Positions 30,175 to 36,538 of a stretch of DNA of 36,538 nt are shown here, piece after piece (the stretch's first letter is position 1; each line of letters starts with the position of its first letter). The DNA is from a bacterium HR16. GTDB taxonomy: Bacteria; Armatimonadota; HRBIN16. The translations under genes and the position numbers were made by a program. The DNA lies in contig BEHS01000005.1 in the NCBI GenBank assembly GCA_002898895.1, positions 1 to 36,538 of the forward strand, read 5' to 3'. A model generated the notes under the pieces. The model was not told the origin of the DNA. It ran no database searches and saw only the letters and a program-made list of their open reading frames with translations.

Positions 30175-31740
30175 TTATCCGCTGCGCCTTCGCAGCGCCC
30201 TCAGCGCGTCGCCCATCTCCTGGGCGCGCAGCAATCTGGCTATCAGGAGATACACCCCTCCGCCTGTCGCCGTAACCAGCACAATCGCCAGCAACGAAAT
30301 CAGCTTGGGATGCAGACCCCATCCGTGAAGCCACGCCACCAGCAGCACCCGCACCCCGTAGCCGACCACCCCGCCGAAGACGGATGCCAGCACCAGCCTC
30401 GCGAGAGGAAGCCAGAGCTGCCCAACCGGTATCTGCACCTTGCGACGCAGAGCATATAACATCCACAGAACATGCAGTATCGCCGCGATGGAACCCGCCA
30501 GCGCAAGCCCCTTATGCGCCAGAGGACCCATTAGCCACCAGTTGAGAGGCACAAACACCAGCGTCGTCAGCGTGCCGATGACCACCGGCGTCACGGTATC
30601 CTGCACCGCGTAGAACGCGCGGTTCAGAATCGCCTGACTGGAGAAAGCGAACAAGCCGATGCAATAGAACACCAGCGCCTCGGCGGTAATGCGCGTGTCG
30701 TATGGGGTGAACTTCTTGTATTGCAGCAGGATGGACACGATGTCGGTAGAGAGCACCATCATCAGCACGGAGATGGGCACGGTGAGGAACCACAGCGCGC
30801 GTAAGCCCTGCAGCAGCGTGCGACGAAACGCTTCCATGTCACCGCGTGCTGCCTGTGCGCTCAGCGTGGGAAACACCGCGATGCTGATAGCCTGCGCGAA
30901 GATACCCAGCGGCGCCTGCATCTGTTTGTTGGCGTTGTCCAGAGCGGAGACCGCTCCGGGGGGCAATAGCGAAGCAAATGCACGGTTAATCAGCACGAAC
31001 ACCTGCGGCAACGACAGCCCCAGAATCACCGGCAAAACCAGCTTCCCCACCCGCACCACGCCCGGATGCTTCAGGTGCAGACTGAACCGGTAACGCACCC
31101 CTACTCGGCGCAGGAACGCCATCTGTAACAGCAGGTTGCCTGCTATCGCGCCCGCCAGCGCGCCCCACGATAGCCCTGCGACGCCCAGATGTCCGCCCAG
31201 CAACCACCCCCCGGCGATGATGCCAAGGTTGTAGATAATGGGACCCAGCGCGGGAACCAGAAAGTGCCCGCGCACGTACAGCGTCGCCATAATCAACCCA
31301 CCGAGAAAGAAGCATATCTGTGCGGGCAAAACGATGCGGGTAAGCGCAGCGGTCATGTCCAGCTGCCAGGGCTGAAAGCCCGGTGCAATCAGGGGAACCA
31401 GCTGGCGGGCGAATACCTCCCCAATGAGCACAAAGCACGTGACCACCAGCGTCATGAAGGTGGCAACTACCGAGAAGACCTTCCATGCCTCCTCTTCCTG
31501 ACCACGCGTGAGATATTCGGTGAACACCGGCACAAAAGAGGAGGAAAGCGCGCCGCCTGCGATAAGGAAGAAGAGCAAATCGGGAATGGAAAACGCCGCC
31601 CGATACACATCAGTGTAAGCGTTTTGACCGAACCATGCGGCGATAGCGGTATCCCGTAACTGCCCCAGCACGCGGCTGATAAAAATCGCCGCCATCATCA
31701 CCGCCGCGGCGCGAGCAACTTTATGTGTCTCCTGAGTCAT
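30175..31740 (-). CDS. murJ: Lipid II flippase MurJ
   Basis: A 521-residue MOP-superfamily membrane protein with about 14 hydrophobic segments, flipping lipid-linked peptidoglycan precursor across the inner membrane. Typical opening text: SRVLGQLRDTAIAAWFG, then AFSIPDLLFFLIAGGALSSS and FVPVFTEYL. The ATG at 31740 fits the family N-terminus but has no ribosome site. A strong promoter puts the start of the transcript only a few bases upstream, so the mRNA is probably leaderless. It is divergent from the HEAT/TlpA gene. Confidence 0.95.
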   Translation of the reverse strand: MTQETHKVARAAAVMMAAIFISRVLGQLRDTAIAAWFGQNAYTDVYRAAFSIPDLLFFLIAGGALSSSFVPVFTEYLTRGQEEEAWKVFSVVATFMTLVVTCFVLIGEVFARQLVPLIAPGFQPWQLDMTAALTRIVLPAQICFFLGGLIMATLYVRGHFLVPALGPIIYNLGIIAGGWLLGGHLGVAGLSWGALAGAIAGNLLLQMAFLRRVGVRYRFSLHLKHPGVVRVGKLVLPVILGLSLPQVFVLINRAFASLLPPGAVSALDNANKQMQAPLGIFAQAISIAVFPTLSAQAARGDMEAFRRTLLQGLRALWFLTVPISVLMMVLSTDIVSILLQYKKFTPYDTRITAEALVFYCIGLFAFSSQAILNRAFYAVQDTVTPVVIGTLTTLVFVPLNWWLMGPLAHKGLALAGSIAAILHVLWMLYALRRKVQIPVGQLWLPLARLVLASVFGGVVGYGVRVLLVAWLHGWGLHPKLISLLAIVLVTATGGGVYLLIARLLRAQEMGDALRALRRRSG

Positions 31741-31750
31741 GCTGGGTGTT

Positions 31751-31779
31751 ATTGTACTGCGCTACCGCTACAGAGTCAA
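31751..31779 (-). promoter_or_regulatory. Promoter of murJ, very close to the start codon
   Basis: Minus strand: -35 TTGACT (31774-31779), 17 bp, -10 TACAAT (31751-31756). The expected start site is near 31744, about 4 bases before the ATG at 31740. Confidence 0.6.
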
Positions 31780-31874
31780 ATGGTTATTTACAGCGAACCC
31801 GCTAATGTGGTAGACTTCGAGCCGGGTAGGTTAACAGGTATTGCACCATTCTTTCATGGGGCGGGAGGTACGGG

Positions 31875-33062
31875 ATGGCTTCTTCCCCTCAATCGGGCGC
31901 CGAAGGCGAGAGAAAGCCTCAAAAAGCTCATCCGTTCTGGGGAGCACTGGTGATTGGCGCCGCTCTGGCGGTGCTCTTCGTGATGGTGTATCCCTTCATC
32001 GCCAGCCGTCAATACCAGAACCTGCAATTGCCAACCGCTGAGGAGACCACCGTAAAGGTAGCCGACAGGATGGCGGGTCTGCCTAAAGCCGAGCGCGCCA
32101 AACTGGCACGCGAGCTGTTTCGTAGCCCCAATCCCCTCCTGCGTCTGGCAACGGTGGAATCCATTGAGGACGGGAAAATCCAGGAAGTATACTCTCTGCT
32201 GGAGCATGGGCTGGAAGACAACAGCTCGGCGGTGCGCCGGCGTTCAGTGGAGGCGTTGTGGAGGCTGGATCGCGAGCGCGGGATGCGCTTGTTGCTGGCG
32301 GGGCTGCGCGATGAGGACGTGGATATCCGCCGCGCGGCAATCAGCCAGATGCGCTTTGCAAACGACAAGCGTGTTGTGCCTGCGGTGATACCGCTGCTGG
32401 ACGACCACGATCAGACCACTCGCTTTTTTGCGCTGGGCGTGTTGCGTAAGCTGACCGGCAAACCCTACTTTACCAAAACCACTGACCCACCTGATAAACA
32501 GCAGGCGGTGATTCGCCAGTGGAAGCAGTGGTGGGCAAAAGAGCAGGCACGCTGGGCAAATGAACGACGATGGGCAACCGCCAGTCCGATACATCCGAAG
32601 CGTATCGATCCTGCACCGCCCTTTACTCTGAGAAGCCTCGACGGCGCGCAGCTGCGTCTGCAAGAGATGAGGGGCAAGTTTCTCTTGCTCCACTTCTACG
32701 GTACCTGGTGTGCCCCTTGTGAGACGGAGATGCCCGAACTGGTGCGCCTGCGCCGGGCTTATCCTGAGGACGTTCTCGTCATGATAGGCATCGCGGTCAA
32801 TGAAACACAGGGCGAGCGCACAGTGCGCGAGTGGATAGAAAGGTTCAAAATCACTTACCCACAGGCTCTGGCAACGCCTGAGATTGTCTCCGCATACTGG
32901 ATACAGGGCGTGCCGATTACCTATGTCATTGACCCCGAAGGACGTATCCGCTACCGCTTCGAGGGCGAGAGGGATTTCGAAACGTTGCGCAAGGCGGTCG
33001 ATCGCGTGCGGGCAGAGGCTACCGCCACAGGTTCATCAACCACACCAGCAACGGCGCGATGA
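31875..33062 (+). CDS. Membrane-anchored HEAT-repeat protein fused to a TlpA-like thioredoxin domain
   Basis: A 395-residue protein in three parts. Residues about 24-44 form one N-terminal transmembrane helix (FWGALVIGAALAVLFVMVY). Residues about 65-205 form a run of HEAT-like helical repeats (PNPLLRLATVESI, SSAVRRRSVEALWRLD, DVDIRRAAISQMRF, QTTRFFALGVLRKL). Residues about 240-380 form a TlpA/ResA redoxin with FYGTWCAPCETEM and IQGVPITYVIDPEGRI. The domain order suggests a membrane-bound disulfide oxidoreductase whose HEAT part binds a partner outside the cytoplasm. GGGAGG lies upstream of the ATG. The end overlaps the convergent DUF554 gene by 44 bp. Partner unknown. Confidence 0.88.
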   Translation: MASSPQSGAEGERKPQKAHPFWGALVIGAALAVLFVMVYPFIASRQYQNLQLPTAEETTVKVADRMAGLPKAERAKLARELFRSPNPLLRLATVESIEDGKIQEVYSLLEHGLEDNSSAVRRRSVEALWRLDRERGMRLLLAGLRDEDVDIRRAAISQMRFANDKRVVPAVIPLLDDHDQTTRFFALGVLRKLTGKPYFTKTTDPPDKQQAVIRQWKQWWAKEQARWANERRWATASPIHPKRIDPAPPFTLRSLDGAQLRLQEMRGKFLLLHFYGTWCAPCETEMPELVRLRRAYPEDVLVMIGIAVNETQGERTVREWIERFKITYPQALATPEIVSAYWIQGVPITYVIDPEGRIRYRFEGERDFETLRKAVDRVRAEATATGSSTTPATAR

Positions 33063-33708
33063 GCAATGCGGGAAGGAAGTTCGCCACCGGAATCGGGCGC
33101 AGGTTCAGCAGGCGAATGCCTAACCCCAGCATCATCAACCCGCCGGTGGCGAACATCACGTTTTTCATCCCTTCGGTGAGCACGTTGCCTATCCAGCCTG
33201 CACCCAGCGTCAGCGTGCCCTGTACCACCAGCACCGTGCCCGCCGAGAACAGCACTCCCCATCCCAGCGCGGCGGTGAAGAAGGCAGAGGAGACGCCGTC
33301 CAGCAGGCTTTTGACCAGCAACAGGCTGTAGTTACCCGTCAATCCGTCCTGAATACAGCCCATGATAGTCATCGGACCGACGCAGAAGAGGATGCTGGTG
33401 CTGACGAACGCCTGGCTGAAAGTGCTGCCGCCTTCATTGCTGAAACGTTGCTGCAGAGCGTTACCCAGCGCGTCCAGCTTTGCCTCGATGTCCAGCCCTT
33501 CGCCGATGATCGCACCGAGTAGCAGACTTGCCAGAGGCAGAAGGGGGTTCTTTTCACTCAGGCTCATCTGCACCCCAATCATGAGCGTCATCAAGCCGAT
33601 GATTTGCATGGTGGTTTCGCGCAGGCGCGGCTTGAGGAAACGCCGTGCGGTCAAACCCACGCCCGTGCCCACCACTACCGCTGCCGTGTTGATAAAGGTG
33701 CCTATCAT
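33019..33708 (-). CDS. DUF554 family membrane protein (YqgA-like)
   Basis: A 229-residue membrane protein of the DUF554 family. The opening IGTFINTAAVVVGTGVGL and the middle segment FCVGPMTIMGCIQDGL (family hallmark GPM-x-I-x-G) are clear. About six or seven hydrophobic helices are visible. It starts inside the acyl-CoA ligase stop (ATGA overlap at 33705-33708), so it is translationally coupled to that gene. The 3' end overlaps the opposite-strand HEAT/TlpA gene. Function is unknown for the family. Confidence 0.9.
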   Translation of the reverse strand: MIGTFINTAAVVVGTGVGLTARRFLKPRLRETTMQIIGLMTLMIGVQMSLSEKNPLLPLASLLLGAIIGEGLDIEAKLDALGNALQQRFSNEGGSTFSQAFVSTSILFCVGPMTIMGCIQDGLTGNYSLLLVKSLLDGVSSAFFTAALGWGVLFSAGTVLVVQGTLTLGAGWIGNVLTEGMKNVMFATGGLMMLGLGIRLLNLRPIPVANFLPALLIAPLLVWLMNLWR

Positions 33709-35240
33709 CCTGCGCTCGCGCCCTGCTCCTGCTCCACTTCCTTGCGCAACAGACGTTTGAGAATCTTGCCTGTGCCGGACTTGGGTAGTGACTCGCGGAA
33801 CTCCACGCGCCGCGGCACCTTGAAGTTCGCCAGCCTCTGACGGCAGTAGCGGATAATCTCGCGCTCGGTTGCCTCCGCGCCCGGTTTCAGCACCACGTAA
33901 GCCACCGGAGCCTCACCGCGCAGCTCGTCGTACTCCCCGACGACAGCCGCCTCCGCCACCGCAGGATGGGTATGCAACACCTCCTCTACCTCGCGCGGGT
34001 AGACGTTCAGACCACCCACGATAATCATGTCCTTCTTGCGGTCTACGATGTAGAAGTAGCCGTCCTCGTCCATCTTGCCGATGTCGCCGGTGTGGTACCA
34101 GCCGTTGCGCATCGCTTCGGCGGTGGCTTCGGGGAGGTTGTAGTAGCCCAGCATCACGTTCTCGCCGCGCACCACAATCTCGCCCAGCTCGCCCACCGGC
34201 ACTTCGTTGTCGTTGTCGTCGAAGATTTTCATCTCCACGCCGGGGATGGGCAGTCCGATACTGCCCGGCTTGCGCACCCCGCGCGGCGGATTCACTGCGG
34301 TCACCGGGGAGCACTCAGTGGGTCCATCGCCTTCCACGATGACCACGTTGAAGCGCTTTTCGAAGGTTTCCATGACCGCCACAGGCATCGGCGCACCGCC
34401 CGACACGCAGATGCGCAGCGAGGAGAGGTCGTACTCACGCGGCAGCTGGTAGTGCAGGATAGCGGCATACATCGTCGGCACTGCGGGGAAGATAGTGCAA
34501 CGGTGTTTTTCTATCGTTTCCAGCACGCCGTCCGGGGTGAACCGCTCCACCAGCGTGTTGGTGCAGCCCACATAGATGGAAAGGTGCATACACACCGTGC
34601 CCGCGAAAGCGTGAAACAGCGGCAATACGGTCACGAAGTTATCTGAAGGCGTCATCTCCAGCACCGGCACGCACGATTCGCAGTTGGCAATCAGGTTGCG
34701 GTGGCTGAGCATACAACCTTTGGGGAAGCCCGTCGTGCCGGAAGTGTACAGGAACACGGCAGGATGCTCACGCGGGTTAAAATCCGGCGGGGTAGGCACT
34801 GGCGCCGGCTGTTGCCACAGGGCGTCGAAGGAGAGAAAGTCCGGAGCCTCGCCGCCTGCCAGCAGCAGATGTTGCAGGGAGGGTACCTGTGGCTTCACCG
34901 CCCGCAGCACATCCGCCAGCATCGGTATCGTTACCGCCGCTTTCACTCCGGCGTCGTTGTAGATGTAGCGCAGTTCGTCGGGCTTGAGCATGGGGTTCGC
35001 CGGCACCGCAATCGCCCCCAATGCTTGACAGGCGTAATACGCCATGATGAACTGTGGCACGTTAGGCAGCAGGATTGCTACCCTGTCGCCCTTCTCGATG
35101 CCGAGCTCCCTCAGTCCCTTCGCTACCCCGCTCACCGCGCCAAGTAGCCGTCCATAGGAAACAGGGTTATCGCGAAAGATGATAGCGGTTTGGTCGGGAT
35201 TGCGCTGTGTGGTTTGTAAAAGCATTTCGAAGAGATTCAT
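33705..35240 (-). CDS. AMP-forming acyl-CoA ligase (fatty-acid CoA synthetase-like)
   Basis: A 511-residue adenylate-forming enzyme that activates a carboxylic acid, probably a fatty acid, to its CoA thioester. Motifs: P-loop FLYTSGTTGFPKGCMLSHRN, GWYHTGDIGKMDEDGYFYIV, the hinge DRKKDMIIVGGLNVYP and the catalytic lysine in SGTGKILKRLLR. The ATG at 35240 has GGAGGTG about 10 bases upstream; a longer frame to 35411 is rejected. Acid chain length cannot be told from the sequence. DUF554 follows with a 4-base overlap. Confidence 0.9.
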   Translation of the reverse strand: MNLFEMLLQTTQRNPDQTAIIFRDNPVSYGRLLGAVSGVAKGLRELGIEKGDRVAILLPNVPQFIMAYYACQALGAIAVPANPMLKPDELRYIYNDAGVKAAVTIPMLADVLRAVKPQVPSLQHLLLAGGEAPDFLSFDALWQQPAPVPTPPDFNPREHPAVFLYTSGTTGFPKGCMLSHRNLIANCESCVPVLEMTPSDNFVTVLPLFHAFAGTVCMHLSIYVGCTNTLVERFTPDGVLETIEKHRCTIFPAVPTMYAAILHYQLPREYDLSSLRICVSGGAPMPVAVMETFEKRFNVVIVEGDGPTECSPVTAVNPPRGVRKPGSIGLPIPGVEMKIFDDNDNEVPVGELGEIVVRGENVMLGYYNLPEATAEAMRNGWYHTGDIGKMDEDGYFYIVDRKKDMIIVGGLNVYPREVEEVLHTHPAVAEAAVVGEYDELRGEAPVAYVVLKPGAEATEREIIRYCRQRLANFKVPRRVEFRESLPKSGTGKILKRLLRKEVEQEQGASAG

Positions 35241-35430
35241 TATCCTGTTACACCTCCTCGCCGATGGATTCGCAAACGAAGCTGCCTTTTCCTGCGAAAC
35301 AGGAATTGTGTAACCGCTTGCGTAACAGTTTCTGTGCCTGTGGCTTGAATCGTGCGGGCGAACCAGCGGTTGTGATGCCACGCTCTGTCGTTGCCGGTTC
35401 GCTTGTGGCACTCAAGTCCGCGAAATGGTT

Positions 35431-35462
35431 ACGGCTCGGTAAGAGGCTCGCCCTCCAGGGGG
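35431..35462. repeat. Degenerate family B repeat ahead of the Gfo/Idh gene
   Basis: ACGGCTCGGTAAGAGGCTCG and CCCTCCAGGGGG, a diverged copy of the units at 22059 and 29888. It lies in the 257-bp spacer (35241-35497) between divergent genes, which otherwise shows no clear promoter or gene. Confidence 0.6.
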
Positions 35463-35497
35463 ACGACGTAAGAAACAGGGCAAAGGAGGTCCGGCAG

Positions 35498-36529
35498 ATG
35501 GCTGTCGAACAATGGGGTATCGGCATCGTTGGGTTGGGTGGCATCGCTAACGTGCACCTGCAAGCGTACCGCAGCATCGGTCTGAGGGTGGTAGGCGGTG
35601 CAGACATTGACCCCGAGAGGGTCAAGTTGATGCAGCAAAAGTGGACGTTGCCCATCGCTACCACCGATGTAGAATCTCTGATTGCCCATCCTGACGTCAA
35701 GATTGTGGATGTGGCAGCGCCGCATTTCCTGCATGTCCGCGAGCCGATTTTCCGCTGGGCAGCGAAGTACAAGAAGGCTTTGTTCGTGCAGAAACCGCTG
35801 GAACAGTATTACGAGAACGCCAAAAAGCTGGTACAAATCGCCGAAGAGGCAGGTATCCCGCTGATGGTCAACCAGAACTCGGTGTTTGTGCCCGGCTTTC
35901 AGGCGATAGAGCGGTATCTGCGTGACGGAGCCATCGGTGCTCCGTACTACTGCCAGATAGAGAACCGCAACTGGTTTGACCTGAGCGCGCACCCTTTCTA
36001 TGGCAAGCAAGAACGCTGGGTACTCAGCGATATGGGAGTGCACCATCTTGCGCTGGTAGTACACTGGTTTGGCAGCTGGCGCAGTGCCTACGCTATCATG
36101 GGGCGCGACCCGTCGCAGAAAGGCATTGTGGGTGATACGTGGAACGTGATGAGCATCCGATTTGAGAATGGGATGCAGGCGTGCATCATCAACAACTGGT
36201 GCTACCGCGGGCACTTGTTGCGTCCGCACTCCGTAGAGGAGGTGGTGATACAGGGCGACAAGGGGGCGATAACGGGCACCAGCGAGGAGGTGGTAATCGT
36301 TACCACCGACCCGCCCGCCGAGGTGCGTCCGCGTTTCACCGGCAAATGGTTCCCCGACGCCTTCGGGAACGCCATGCTACACTATATCCGCTCTCTGGAG
36401 GAGGGCAAGCCCTACCTGTGCAGCGGCAGACATAACCTGCAGGTAGTCGCGCTGATCGAAGCAGGTTATCGCTCGGTGCAGGAAGGGCGCGAGGTTACCC
36501 GTAAAGAGATAATGGGCGAAAACGCCTGA
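35498..36529 (+). CDS. Gfo/Idh/MocA family oxidoreductase
   Basis: A 343-residue NAD(P)-dependent dehydrogenase-like protein acting on sugars or cyclitols. The Rossmann motif is GIGIVGLGGIANVHLQAY (residues about 7-24), with VVGGADIDPER as the second strand and acidic end. In place of the usual EKP, the catalytic lysine motif reads VQKPLEQ. GVHHLALVVHWFG carries the conserved histidines of the C-terminal domain. The ATG at 35498 follows AAGGAGGT by 7 bases; the open frame to 35207 is not credible. Substrate is unknown. The gene ends 9 bp before the window edge and any operon partner lies beyond it. Confidence 0.9.
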   Translation: MAVEQWGIGIVGLGGIANVHLQAYRSIGLRVVGGADIDPERVKLMQQKWTLPIATTDVESLIAHPDVKIVDVAAPHFLHVREPIFRWAAKYKKALFVQKPLEQYYENAKKLVQIAEEAGIPLMVNQNSVFVPGFQAIERYLRDGAIGAPYYCQIENRNWFDLSAHPFYGKQERWVLSDMGVHHLALVVHWFGSWRSAYAIMGRDPSQKGIVGDTWNVMSIRFENGMQACIINNWCYRGHLLRPHSVEEVVIQGDKGAITGTSEEVVIVTTDPPAEVRPRFTGKWFPDAFGNAMLHYIRSLEEGKPYLCSGRHNLQVVALIEAGYRSVQEGREVTRKEIMGENA

Positions 36530-36538
36530 GGGATAAAA

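Noticed and set aside
1-36538. rRNA or tRNA genes
   Set aside because: No stretch with the T-loop signature GTTCGA in a proper cloverleaf context or conserved rRNA segments was seen by eye; a tRNAscan-SE run would settle it.

Overview
The window is an ordinary-looking chromosomal segment of a GC-rich (roughly 55-62 % by eye), free-living diderm bacterium. Outer-membrane-type proteins, a LolA-like domain, MurJ, Hfq, GlnE and the LL-diaminopimelate aminotransferase route all occur together, and the spacers between genes carry dense families of short palindromic repeats. The gene mix and the repeats resemble Armatimonadota genomes. That placement is an inference from familiarity; no rRNA or other marker in the window proves it. 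I found no rRNA, tRNA, transposase or phage gene.

Layout, left to right. A partial, frameshifted Uma2-type nuclease gene (3-525) is followed by a LolA-like/TlpA fusion on the minus strand. Next come a corrinoid-activator-like [2Fe-2S]/ASKHA protein and a uroporphyrinogen-decarboxylase-family protein. A plus-strand run follows: a FlhG/MinD-like ATPase, glgA, a small membrane protein, a FliA/WhiG-type sigma factor and anmK. A minus-strand sugar-ABC operon (PhoPQ-activated-type protein, two permeases) has a two-gene HEPN module inserted between its permeases. The next block is der, glnE, plsY and an AMMECR1 protein, all minus strand and tightly packed. Divergent to it are a lipoprotein and an outer-membrane protein. 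A repeat-rich spacer (21652-22280) leads to a PhyH-type dioxygenase. Then comes the miaA-hfq-dapF-dapL block (minus strand), with a promoter upstream of miaA.

A CRISPR array of seven 30-bp repeats (27038-27476) has an AT-rich leader but no cas gene in the window. Beyond it lies a repeat-filled spacer, then a PG0541-like P-II-type small protein, a cupin, a ChbG/YdjC deacetylase and murJ (minus). The window closes with a HEAT-repeat/TlpA fusion, a DUF554 protein, an acyl-CoA ligase and a Gfo/Idh/MocA oxidoreductase.

The most interesting item is the pair at 10727-11482, a HEPN-domain protein and an uncharacterised partner. It has its own near-consensus promoter (TTGACA, 17 bp, TATAGT) whose -10 box lies inside a 31-bp inverted repeat. 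It sits inside a sugar-transport operon and overlaps the start of the second permease gene, so it looks like an autoregulated toxin-antitoxin-type module. Other notable points are a divergent FlhG-like ATPase and a FliA-like sigma factor without flagellar genes, a mobile palindrome read in frame within glnE, and a CRISPR array whose far end is cut off by a 73-bp repeat.
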